This document shows, piece by piece, positions 23,080-32,400 of a DNA stretch of 64,000 nt (the stretch's first letter is position 1; the number at the start of each line of letters is the position of its first letter). The notes beneath the pieces were generated by a model. The model worked only from the letters and a program-made list of their open reading frames with translations. It was not told where the DNA came from and made no database searches. A program made the position numbers and the translations under genes. This DNA comes from Verrucomicrobiaceae bacterium (GTDB taxonomy: Bacteria > Verrucomicrobiota > Verrucomicrobiia > Verrucomicrobiales > Verrucomicrobiaceae): NCBI GenBank assembly GCA_019694165.1, contig JAIBCL010000006.1:62001-126000 (forward strand). Reading direction: 5' to 3'.

Positions 23080-25686
23080 ATGACCGAACCGACCACCACA
23101 CGCAGACAATTCATCGCCGACACAGCCACCGTCGCAGCAAGCTCGCTGCTCGCGGGGACGCGATCTTCGCTGGCGCAGGCTGCCGCGCCTGAGTTTCAAA
23201 CGCACACGGCCAATGACCTCGACCGCATCTGGCTCGGTGCCGAGCTGTGGGCGAATCCGATGCAGGACTGGCGCATCAAGAGCGGTCGCATCGAGTGTGT
23301 GAACGCAGCGCTCGGTCGCAATGTGCATGTGCTCACGCGTGAGCTGGCGGATCGCGAGGGCGATCTCAAAATGAGCGTGCGCCTCGGCCGGGTCGATGGC
23401 TCGGCGTTCGTTGGCGGCAAAGGCTCGGCGGGTTTTCGCATCGGCATCCTCGGCACGCTCGGCGCTCATCCTGAGTTGCGTGACGTGCGGAACAATCTCG
23501 CCTTCAGCGGCGGCTTCGATGCCGGCATCACGGCCACGGGTGCGATCTTCTTTGGCGACGTGAAGAAAGCAGAAGCAGGGAAGATCGATTTCAAAGACGC
23601 ACGCGAGATTGATCTGGATCTCACGGCGCAGCCGCAGGGCAGGAACTACACGCTCACGCTGCGCGCGAAGGATGCGAAGACTGGCGCATTGCTGGGCGAG
23701 GCAAAGCGCGAAGGTTTTCCGGCGGTGCAGTTGAACGGCAATCTCGCGCTCGTGGCAAACTTCGGCGCACCCCAGGCCGGCGGCGGAAAGAAGGGCAAGG
23801 CCAAGGGTGCCGCGGAACCAGCGGGGCCTGGCGTCGGCACGTTTTGGTTTTCCGACTGGCGGATCGCGGGATCGAAGGTCGTGGCGCGAGACGAGATGGC
23901 CTACGGGCCGATTCTCTTTTCTCAATACACGCTGAGCGGCGGCGTGGTGAAACTTACCGCGCAGATGCCACCCATGGGCGACAAGGACTCGCAAACCTTG
24001 AAGCTCGAACTCCAGCGCGGCGGCGATTGGAAGGAAGTGGCGGAGGAAAAGATTCATCCGCAGGCGCGCACGGCGACCTTCCGCCTGGAGCAATGGGATG
24101 CAGCGCAGGATGTGCCGTATCGACTGGTGTATGCGCTGCGCTTTGCCGACGGGACGGAGCAGCCTTGGAAATGGTCGGGCCTGATCCGGCGCGATCCGGT
24201 CGATCAACCGCAGTTCAGCGTTGCGGACATTTCGTGCAACATCCACACGGCCTTCCCGAACACGCGCTACGTGGAAAACGTCGCGCAGTTGAATCCCGAC
24301 ATGCTCGCGTTCGTCGGCGATCAGTTTTACGAGAACTGCGGGGGATTCGGCACACAGCGGAAGCCGCTCGATGCCGCGATCATCGACTACCTGCGCAAAT
24401 GGTACTTCCACGGCTGGACGTGGAGGCACCTCACCAAGGATCGCCCGAGCCTGTCGCTGCCCGATGATCACGATGTGTATCAAGGAAACATCTGGGGCGA
24501 AGGCGGCGCGGCGCAGAGCACGACTCAGGAAGCGGGCGGCTACGAGATGCCCGCGGACTGGGTGAATGTCGTGCACCGAACGCAGGCCTCGCATCATCCC
24601 GATCCGTATGACCGCGAGCCGTGCAAGCAGGGGATCATCAATTACTACGGCCCCATGACCTACGGCGGAGTGAGTTTCGCCATTCTCGCCGACCGGCAGT
24701 TCAAGTCCGCCCCGGAAGGCAGGGTGCCGCCGACGGGTGATCGCGGCGATCATGTGGTCGATCTGAACTTCGATCCGAAGACCGCCGACATCGCCGGCCT
24801 CGACCTTCTCGGTGCGAAGCAGGTGCAGTTCATCAAAGAATGGGCGCGCGACTGGAAGGGCGCGGTGATGAAGGCGGTGATCTCGCAGACGCCTTTCACC
24901 GGCATGGCCACCACGCACGGCGGCGAGCGCGAGGTGCTGCGAGCCGACTACGATCAAAACGGCTGGCCGCAATCAGCCCGCAACGCCGCGCTGCGCGAGA
25001 TTCGCAAATGCTTCGCCATTCATATCGCGGGCGATCAGCATCTGCCTGCCGTGGTTCACTACGGCATCGACGAGCATCGCGATGCCGGCGTGGCCTTTGC
25101 CGGTCCTGCGGTAAACGTGGGCTACCCGCGCTGGTGGGAGCCGACCGAGAAGGTGAATGGTCGCAAGCCGGGACAAGGCATCACCGGTGATTTCACCGAT
25201 CACTTCGGCCATCCGATGACCGTGCTTGCGGTGAAGAATGGTCCCGCGCGGCCGAGCAATGAGGTGATCCAGAATCTGATCGAGAAGACCTCCGGCTTCG
25301 GTCTCGTGAGGTTCGACAAAACCAAGCGCACCATCACCATCGAGTGCTGGCCCTTCGCCAGTGATTTCGGCAAGCCCGGTGCACCGCAGTTTGAAACGTG
25401 GCCGGTCGTCACCACGCAGATCGATCAATACGCGCGCAAGACGGCGGCGCAGTTGCCCAAACTTGAGATCACCGGCGTGAAGAACGCGCTGGTCGAGGTG
25501 ATCGACGAGAAGGGCGAACTCGTCCACGCGCTCCGCGTGGAGTCCCGCGAGTGGCAGCCCCTTGTGTTTGCCGAAGGGAAATATTCCGTGCGAGTGAGTG
25601 ATCCGGAGAGCGGCAAGTCGGAGACACTGAAGGACGTGATGGCGACGACGCAGAACACACAGACGCTGACGGTGACGGTGGGATGA
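23080..25686 (+). CDS. Tat-exported PhoD-like phosphatase
   Basis: An 868-residue protein from ATG 23,080 (MTEPTTTRRQFIADT); the ATG at 23,062 would only push the twin-arginine signal further in. The leader is followed by about 370 residues without strong motifs, possibly LamG-like. The metallophosphatase domain then has ADISCNIHTAFPNTRYVE, MLAFVGDQFYENCGG, SLPDDHDVYQGNIWGEGG and HIAGDQHLPAVVHYG, matching the PhoD-type active-site blocks. Expected role: periplasmic phosphomonoester or phosphodiester hydrolysis with Ca/Fe. Codon use matches neighbouring core genes. Confidence 0.87.
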   Translation: MTEPTTTRRQFIADTATVAASSLLAGTRSSLAQAAAPEFQTHTANDLDRIWLGAELWANPMQDWRIKSGRIECVNAALGRNVHVLTRELADREGDLKMSVRLGRVDGSAFVGGKGSAGFRIGILGTLGAHPELRDVRNNLAFSGGFDAGITATGAIFFGDVKKAEAGKIDFKDAREIDLDLTAQPQGRNYTLTLRAKDAKTGALLGEAKREGFPAVQLNGNLALVANFGAPQAGGGKKGKAKGAAEPAGPGVGTFWFSDWRIAGSKVVARDEMAYGPILFSQYTLSGGVVKLTAQMPPMGDKDSQTLKLELQRGGDWKEVAEEKIHPQARTATFRLEQWDAAQDVPYRLVYALRFADGTEQPWKWSGLIRRDPVDQPQFSVADISCNIHTAFPNTRYVENVAQLNPDMLAFVGDQFYENCGGFGTQRKPLDAAIIDYLRKWYFHGWTWRHLTKDRPSLSLPDDHDVYQGNIWGEGGAAQSTTQEAGGYEMPADWVNVVHRTQASHHPDPYDREPCKQGIINYYGPMTYGGVSFAILADRQFKSAPEGRVPPTGDRGDHVVDLNFDPKTADIAGLDLLGAKQVQFIKEWARDWKGAVMKAVISQTPFTGMATTHGGEREVLRADYDQNGWPQSARNAALREIRKCFAIHIAGDQHLPAVVHYGIDEHRDAGVAFAGPAVNVGYPRWWEPTEKVNGRKPGQGITGDFTDHFGHPMTVLAVKNGPARPSNEVIQNLIEKTSGFGLVRFDKTKRTITIECWPFASDFGKPGAPQFETWPVVTTQIDQYARKTAAQLPKLEITGVKNALVEVIDEKGELVHALRVESREWQPLVFAEGKYSVRVSDPESGKSETLKDVMATTQNTQTLTVTVG

Positions 25687-25709
25687 GCGGCACATGGCGT
25701 GCACAGCAC

Positions 25710-25743
25710 CTTGGACTGCGGCAGCCTGCTGCCGCAGTCCAAG
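25710..25743. repeat. Perfect 15-bp hairpin of family B, possible terminator
   Basis: CTTGGACTGCGGCAG (25,710-25,724) is followed after a CCTG loop by its exact reverse complement (25,729-25,743). The TTGGACTGCGG end is shared with the longer element at 22,898-23,022, so this may be a minimal copy. It sits 24 bases after the PhoD stop and could end that transcript, although no T-run follows. The rest of the gap to 25,834 shows nothing further. Confidence 0.7.
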
Positions 25744-25834
25744 GGCTTCGCCGTTTTGTCGCAGGCACAAAAGTACCGCAAGGCGTGACAAATCACGGCG
25801 CATTCGGCATCATCGCGGCTAATTCAGTCACGAC

Positions 25835-27124
25835 ATGGAACCAGAACCCACCATCAAGATCGCCCTCGTCGGCGCCGGCATGTTCGGCGGAGATGTTCAC
25901 CTGCGCGCCTATGCGGACCTTCAGCGTTTCGGCATTGCCGGACAGCTTGCGCGCGTGGGCCTCGACAAGTACACGCGTGAACTGGCGCCGGTGAAGTTTG
26001 ATCTCGTCGCGGTCGCCACGCGCTCGCAAAAGTCGGCGGAGAAATCAGCGGAGGCATTCAAGGACTGGACCGGCCACTCGCCAAAATGCTACCACGGCGA
26101 CGAGCCTTGGAACGACATTCTGAGCGACTTCCCCGATCTTGATGTGCTCGCCGTGGCCACGCCGGACCATTTGCACACGCAGCCGATCCTCGCCGCGCTC
26201 GCGAAGGGCGTGCATGTGCTGACCGAGAAGCCGATGTGTCTTTCCACCAACGAGGCGGATCAGATCATCGAAGCAGCGAAGGCGAAGAATTGCGTCGTCG
26301 GCGTGGACATGCACAAGCGCTACGACCCCGACCACCTGCGCGTGCGCGACGACATCCAGAAGCGCATCGGCGCGCCGCTCTACGGCACCGCGTATCTCGA
26401 AGAGCCGCTCGAGGTGAGCACGAGCACCTTCAAGTGGGTCGAGTCGAGCGATCCCTTCAGCTACGTCGGCCCGCACTGGACCGACCTGATTTACTCGTAT
26501 TACAAAGCAAAGCCGGTGAGTCTCGCCGCCGTGGGCCAGAAGAAGCGCCTCGTGCGTGACGGCATCAACGCCTACGATGCGGTGCAGGTGCGCGTGGATT
26601 TCGACAACGGGATGTCGATCAACTTCCATAACAACTGGATCACGCCCGCCGACTTCGAAGGTCCCGTCAATCAAGGCCACGAGATCGTCGGCGCTGACGG
26701 CAAGGTTGAGAGCGACCAGCAGTATCGCGGCTTCCGCTGGTGGAACGCCGGCGGTGGCTCGCGCACGAGCAACAATCACTTCACCCGCGATGTGGTGCGC
26801 AGTGACGGCACAAAGGCCTATGTAGGCTACGGCGTGGACAGCCTCACCGTCGCGCTCGTCGCCGTGAGCCGCGTAAAGTTTGCCGGCGAGTCGCGCGATG
26901 CCGTCGCGCACCTCTACCCGACTGCCGAAGAAGCGAGAATCACCTGCGCCATCGTCGATGCCGCCGCGAAGGTGCGCGACTTGAACTTCAAGTACATGGC
27001 CGAAGGCAAAGGCGCGACGGTCACCGCCCGTTTCGGCAAAGATGGCATTACCATCTGTGATCCGAACCGTGCGGGCGAAGGCGCGGACAAGGTGCTTGAG
27101 AGGATTTACGACAAGCCTGTTTGA
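25835..27124 (+). CDS. Gfo/Idh/MocA family oxidoreductase, cytosolic
   Basis: A 429-residue NAD(P)-dependent dehydrogenase. The Rossmann motif ALVGAGMFGGDVH is near residue 10. The family signature TEKPMCLSTNEADQ follows ATPDHLHTQPILAALAKGVHVL, with the catalytic-type EKP motif present. The C-terminal half has NNWITPADFEGPVNQGHEI and a beta-sheet substrate domain. It has no signal sequence, unlike the next gene, so it acts in the cytosol. Substrates of the family are sugars, inositols and their derivatives; the exact one is not readable. Lies upstream of a Tat-exported paralogue on the same strand. Confidence 0.9.
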   Translation: MEPEPTIKIALVGAGMFGGDVHLRAYADLQRFGIAGQLARVGLDKYTRELAPVKFDLVAVATRSQKSAEKSAEAFKDWTGHSPKCYHGDEPWNDILSDFPDLDVLAVATPDHLHTQPILAALAKGVHVLTEKPMCLSTNEADQIIEAAKAKNCVVGVDMHKRYDPDHLRVRDDIQKRIGAPLYGTAYLEEPLEVSTSTFKWVESSDPFSYVGPHWTDLIYSYYKAKPVSLAAVGQKKRLVRDGINAYDAVQVRVDFDNGMSINFHNNWITPADFEGPVNQGHEIVGADGKVESDQQYRGFRWWNAGGGSRTSNNHFTRDVVRSDGTKAYVGYGVDSLTVALVAVSRVKFAGESRDAVAHLYPTAEEARITCAIVDAAAKVRDLNFKYMAEGKGATVTARFGKDGITICDPNRAGEGADKVLERIYDKPV

Positions 27125-27169
27125 ATTGACCGGCGGAAGCGTTTTGGTGGATGAACCACTTCATTCACC

Positions 27170-28525
27170 ATGAACACACCTCCGACCGTTCCATTCACCC
27201 GTCGTCGTCTCCTGAGCACCGCAGCCGCTGCTGGCGCGGGATTTCTCATTCTGCCGTCCGGTCATCGGCTGGGCAGGGCGGCTCCGAGCGGCAAGCTGAA
27301 CATCCTGCTCATCGGCGTGTGGGGGCGCGGTCTGGCGCACTACGATTCGTTGAGCGAGGAGAATGTCGTGGCGCTTTGCGACGTGAACGAGAAGCGCTTT
27401 CCCGATGCGCTGAAACGCTTCCCAAATGCGACAACGTACGTGGACTGGCGCAAGGCGCTGGATCACAAAGGGCTCGACGCGGTGGTGATCTGCACGGCGG
27501 ATCACTGTCACGCGTTCATCGCAAACTGGGCGCTCAAGCGGAACCTGCATGTCTATTGCGAAAAGCCGCTCGCCATCACGGTAAATGAAGCGCGCACCGT
27601 CCGCGCGACGTGGGAGACGAAGAAGGGCAGGCTGGCCACGCAAGTGGGGATGCAGCGGCACGCGAATCCGAACTTCAACCGCGTGCGTGAGCTGGTGCGC
27701 GACGGAGCCATCGGCGATCTGAAGGCGGTGTATGCGTGGGGGAATCGCAAGATTCCGAAGCCCGGGTACTTTCCGGAGGAAGGCGCGCCGCCGGCTGACT
27801 TCCATTATGATCTGTGGCTCGGCCCGTCGCCGTTCCATCCTTACAATCCCGCCTACTTCTCCGGCAATGCGGGCGCGAACTGTCTTTCGTGGAACATGTT
27901 CTGGGACTTTGGCGCGGGCCAGATCGGTGACATGGGCAGCCACACGATGGATCTGGCGTGGAATGCAATTGATGCCGGACTTCCAACTTCCGCCGAGGCC
28001 AAGGGCGATGCGTACAATTCCGACGTTACGCCGGTGCAGTGCGAATCGCATTTCGACTTCCCCGCCAACGACTGGCGCGGTCCGATCACGGTGAGCTGGT
28101 ATCAAGGCGGCGCGATGCCGCGCGGCCCGAAGCCGTATGTCGATCTCGAGAAGATCGGCCACGGCGCGATGTTCAAAGGTTCGAAAGGCTTCCTCGTAGC
28201 CGATTTCGACTCGCGCGCGCTGGTGCCTTTCGGCGACGATGCCGATCTCACTTACTACAAACCGCGCACCGCCGAGACGGCGCTCAAGCCCATCGGTCAT
28301 TTCCAGAAGCAGTGGCTCGATGCGTGCCGTGATCCCTCGAAACCCACCGCCTGCGATTTCGGCTACAGCTCGCAGATGATCGAGACCATGCTTCTGGGCC
28401 TTGTGGCCTACCGCGCCGGCAAGAAGCTCAAATACGACGGCAAGACCGGCACCAGCCCCGACACGCCCGAAGCGAACGCTTTGATGAAAAAAGCGTATCG
28501 CGACGGGTGGAGCATTGATGGGTGA
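27170..28525 (+). CDS. Gfo/Idh/MocA family oxidoreductase with Tat signal
   Basis: A 451-residue member with a twin-arginine leader (FTRRRLLSTAAAAGAGFLIL) and the Rossmann motif LLIGVWGRGLAHY near residue 46. The family motif is present as VYCEKPLAITVNEARTVR. The downstream segment with FWDFGAGQIGDMGSHTMDL and WLGPSPFHPYNPAYF is typical of the exported subgroup common in Planctomycetes and Verrucomicrobia. It starts 45 bases after the cytosolic paralogue, so the two are probably co-transcribed and may act on related sugars on both sides of the membrane. Cofactor loading before Tat export is expected. Confidence 0.9.
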   Translation: MNTPPTVPFTRRRLLSTAAAAGAGFLILPSGHRLGRAAPSGKLNILLIGVWGRGLAHYDSLSEENVVALCDVNEKRFPDALKRFPNATTYVDWRKALDHKGLDAVVICTADHCHAFIANWALKRNLHVYCEKPLAITVNEARTVRATWETKKGRLATQVGMQRHANPNFNRVRELVRDGAIGDLKAVYAWGNRKIPKPGYFPEEGAPPADFHYDLWLGPSPFHPYNPAYFSGNAGANCLSWNMFWDFGAGQIGDMGSHTMDLAWNAIDAGLPTSAEAKGDAYNSDVTPVQCESHFDFPANDWRGPITVSWYQGGAMPRGPKPYVDLEKIGHGAMFKGSKGFLVADFDSRALVPFGDDADLTYYKPRTAETALKPIGHFQKQWLDACRDPSKPTACDFGYSSQMIETMLLGLVAYRAGKKLKYDGKTGTSPDTPEANALMKKAYRDGWSIDG

Positions 28526-28591
28526 GTGTGTTCACCACTCGCGGCAATAAATGCGTGACAGGTCGATCCTGTCGCCGCGTTCATTGCCGCG

Positions 28592-29320
28592 ATGAAAACA
28601 CTTCTCGTTTCCGTGGTCGGTCTCGCTGTCGTCTCGAATCTCACCGCCGCTGATGCTCCGGCCGCCAAAGGCAAGGCGCGCGCGCCTCGCGCGCCGAATC
28701 CGGCGATGGCGAAGATTGAGGACGTACCGGGTTTGCCGCGTGTGCTCCTGATCGGGGATTCTATCTCGATCGGCTACACGCTGCCGGTGCGCGAATTGCT
28801 GAAGGGCAAGGCGAACGTGCATCGCATTCCGACCAACGGCGGACCGACAACAAACGGGCTGGCGCATCTGACTGAATGGCTCGGCGACTCGAGGTGGGAT
28901 GTGATTCATTTCAACTGGGGCCTGCACGATCTAAAGTACATCCAGGAGGACGCCAGCAAACGCGCCGATCCGAAGGCGCCGGGCAGTCATGTTCAGGTGC
29001 CGCTGGCGGATTATGAAAAGAATCTCACGACGCTCGTCGGGCAGCTCAAGAAGACGGGCGCAAAGCTGATCTGGTGCAACACGACGCCGGTGCCCGAAGG
29101 CTCCGATGGCCGCATCCTCGGTGACGAAAAGAAATACAACGAAGCTGCCGCGCGCGTGATGACAGCCGCCGGCGTCCCGACCGACGACCTTTGCGCGCAC
29201 GCGAACTCGAAGCTGAAAGACGTGCAGCTTCCTGCGAACGTCCACTACTCACCCGACGGCTACAAATATCTGGCCGAAAAAGTGGCGTCCGATATCGAGA
29301 AGGCGCTGCCGAAGAAGTGA
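28592..29320 (+). CDS. Exported SGNH/GDSL hydrolase
   Basis: A 242-residue protein with a signal peptide ([21 protein letters not shown]) and an Ala/Lys/Pro-rich lead. The SGNH blocks are visible: [12 protein letters not shown] (nucleophile Ser), NGGPTTNG (Gly and Asn block), [11 protein letters not shown], and [16 protein letters not shown] carrying the C-terminal His. Such enzymes are esterases or deacetylases of sugar or polysaccharide acetyl groups. It follows the two oxidoreductases on the same strand and probably belongs to the same carbohydrate-related group. Convergent with the giant gene; the 152-base gap between them holds only a weak 6-bp hairpin. Confidence 0.9.
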   Translation: MKTLLVSVVGLAVVSNLTAADAPAAKGKARAPRAPNPAMAKIEDVPGLPRVLLIGDSISIGYTLPVRELLKGKANVHRIPTNGGPTTNGLAHLTEWLGDSRWDVIHFNWGLHDLKYIQEDASKRADPKAPGSHVQVPLADYEKNLTTLVGQLKKTGAKLIWCNTTPVPEGSDGRILGDEKKYNEAAARVMTAAGVPTDDLCAHANSKLKDVQLPANVHYSPDGYKYLAEKVASDIEKALPKK

Positions 29321-29472
29321 GATGGGTGAACCCAATCCGGCGAAATTGGGGGGACATCGCGACCGCCATTCCGGGATGAAGTTCCTGCCTGCCTGGCGCT
29401 GGCTCGGTGTCTCCGGCGGAGACGGAGGTTTGCGCGTTGTGCGTCGTGTGCGGCGGAGAGGATTGTCCGCGT

Positions 29473-32400
29473 TTACCGGGTCACGAGCACGCGCATGAAG
29501 CGCTGCACGCCGGGGCCAGCCGGCACGTTGTCCCGCACGATGAGCTGGGTTGGAGTATTCATCTCCATGACGAGTCCGGTGTTGGTCCATGAAGCGGGAT
29601 TCGTCAGGTCACCCGTGGCCTGCACTTCATAGGTCACATCGGTGGCGGCGGTGTTTTTTGTGACGGTGAGACGAAGGTACTTCAGCGAGGAAACGGTCGT
29701 CGTGTCCTGAACCACGTTGCTTGGCGCACTGGTCTTCGGATCGGTGCCGAGTGCGTATTCGAGGAGGTTGTTCATGCCGTCGTTATCAGGATCGAGCAGC
29801 ATGGCGGCACTCGGATTTGAAGAGCCGCCGGCGAATTGCGATCCCTGCCACACGGCAAAGGCACTGGTGTAGCCATTGAAAAGAACGTCATCGAACGACT
29901 GTGCGCCGCCGTCGTTCGCGAGAAGCCGGAGCTTGTAGCTGCCATCCACCGTGAAGCTGGCGTTGGTGTCGATGAGCGAAGCATCACCGAAAGTGAGACC
30001 GGCCGGTCCGCTGGTTTTGATCCACTGCGTCGTGAGCGAGACAGGTGCGGGCAGGCTGTCGTCCGTGACAGTGCCGTCGAGCGCGAGCGTGGAGATCACG
30101 GTGGATGGAGCAGTGCCGGCATCGACGATGGGCGCCTTGTTCAATGGAGTGATGCTGAAGTTCGTAAAGGTGCAGGTGTTCATGCCGACGCCGCTGGAAT
30201 TGTCCACGTAGAAGCCGACCCACACAGGAGTGGTCATGATGATGGTCTGCGGCTGGCCGATCTGGAGCCATGAGCCGGGCGAGCCGCTGACATCGCTGGC
30301 ACGGTAGGCAGTGACGCTGTTGCCTCTGCGCACGAGTTTCATCCAATTGCCCGCGCTGATGCTGCTCGGCACGCCGCCGCTCGTTCCACCTGCGATGCTG
30401 GTCCAGTAGTAGCCGTTGTAAGCGGACTGTGGCATGCGCCCCAGATGAATCTGCCCGCCGCTCTCCATGCTCTCCGCGATGCGGATGCCACCGCTGGCGC
30501 TGCCCGCTCCACTGGTGAACGTGGCGAGACGCGCCGTCACCACCATGTCTCCGTAATACTGCCAGCCGTAGTAGAAGCCGGTGGGGCTGCCCGAGATGGT
30601 GTAGGTGCCGGCGCTGAAGCTGCCGCTGCCCGCCGCGCTCGGCGCAGTGCCTGCGTCGTCGCTGAGCAAAGCGGGACCGCTCGGTGAGGGCGTCAGCGAT
30701 ACGTTGTCAAAGATGGCCGTCGCTGTCGAAGCGCTGCTGTTGCTTGTGGTCGTGAGGCCAAACTCCGCCAGAGAATCCATGGTGACTGTCGTTGCGGTGC
30801 CGAGTTGAGTCCATGTGCCGGGCGTTCCACTGGAGTCTGGCGCCGAGCCGGCGGTGATCGCGCCGGTTGTCGCGTTGCGTTCCAGCTTGATCCACAGCGG
30901 CAGCGCCGCCGCCGGATCGCTGGCGACGAGTGTGTCCGCCGTGTTGACCGTGGTGCGCGTGCGGAATTGCAAACCGGAGCCTGGAACGAATCCGAGCACG
31001 GCACGCCGCGCGCCACGTGCCATTGAGTCACGAATGGTCACTCCGCCGAGGGCGCCACTATTCGGGAGACTCGTGAGGCGGGCGATGATGGTTCCGTCAC
31101 CACTCACCTGGCGCACCATCACATGCGCGCGATCGGTCGTCTGCGAGGCATAGCCAGCCCCCGTGCCCGTCACGGTGAAGAGGCCGTTGTATTGCAGACC
31201 CTGGCCGCGGCGCGCGGACGAGGGCGTGAGATCCTGCGTGATCCAGTCCGACGCCTCGAGCGCGCTGCCGACGACGATCGTCACCTGATCGCTCACGGTG
31301 AATTGCGTGTCTGTCGCCGTTATGCGCAGCACATAGGTGCCGGGAGCTGAGAAGGTGACAGCAGTCGTCGCTGCATCGGGCGATTCGATGGTCGCGCTGC
31401 CCGGCCCGCTGACGAGCGACCACGTCTGCGTCACGGCGGCGGGTGCGCCGTCGTCGGTGATCGTGGCGCTGAGGATGATGCCGTTGCCGCTGGCGAGGAG
31501 CGGGCCCTGCGAGTTCGGACTGTTGATGAAGAGCGTGGGCGGGCTGTCGTTGTCGGCGATGGTCACATTGTCGAACCACGAGGCGCCGAGATCGTAGGAG
31601 CCCGAAGACAGTGAGAGAGTCACCTGCTCATCGCCTTCCGTGACCAAGTCATTGTTGGGGATGACGTCCAGAGTGATCGAAGACTGGCCGGAGGAGAAAT
31701 TGACTGTGGTTGGAATGGTTTGGTAGTCGGTGCCATTGGTCGCCGTGCCAGAAACGACGACGGTCACCGCGAGCGCGACATCGAATGGAGCGGTACGTGT
31801 GATGGAGAACTGCCCTGATCCACCGCTCTCGGATGCGGTGGGATCGTTTGCCACGAGGGAGACGATGCTGCGGTCGTCATCGAAGATGAAGACCGTCGCC
31901 GTGGATGGAGAGCCGATCGCGTAGCCCGCGCCGGCCGTGAGCGTCAGAGTGGTCGTCTCTGTCGCCTCACCGATGGCGTCATTGAGCGGAATCACGAGAC
32001 GGGTGGCCGTGGAGGAGCCTGCGGCAAAGGTGACGCTCGTGCCCACCCCCTGCCGATCCGTGGCGCTGGTGGCGGTGCCGCTTGCGGCATAGGTGACATT
32101 GAGCGTGCCCGACGTGTCTCCCGTGCGATAAAAAGTAAACACTCCCTGGTCCAGTCCGGCCTCGCTCGCGGACGGGTCCGTGGCGACGATGGTCACCACC
32201 GGCAGGTCGTCATCGGTGATGGTGATCGTTTGATCCGTGATGGTGCCGAACTGTGCTGCGACTGGATTCGAAAGCGAGAGCACGATGGTCTCGTCCGCAT
32301 CGACGGATGCATCGTTCACGATCGTGAGAGGGAAAGTCTTCACCGACTCTCCCGCTGCGAAATTCAGCGTGCCGCTGGCAAACGTGAAATCGACGCCGCC

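Noticed and set aside
22411-24972. 853-residue open frame on the minus strand
   Set aside because: It lies antisense to the ThuA-like and PhoD-like genes, is rich in Arg/His, and has no family motifs. A shadow of high-GC coding DNA.
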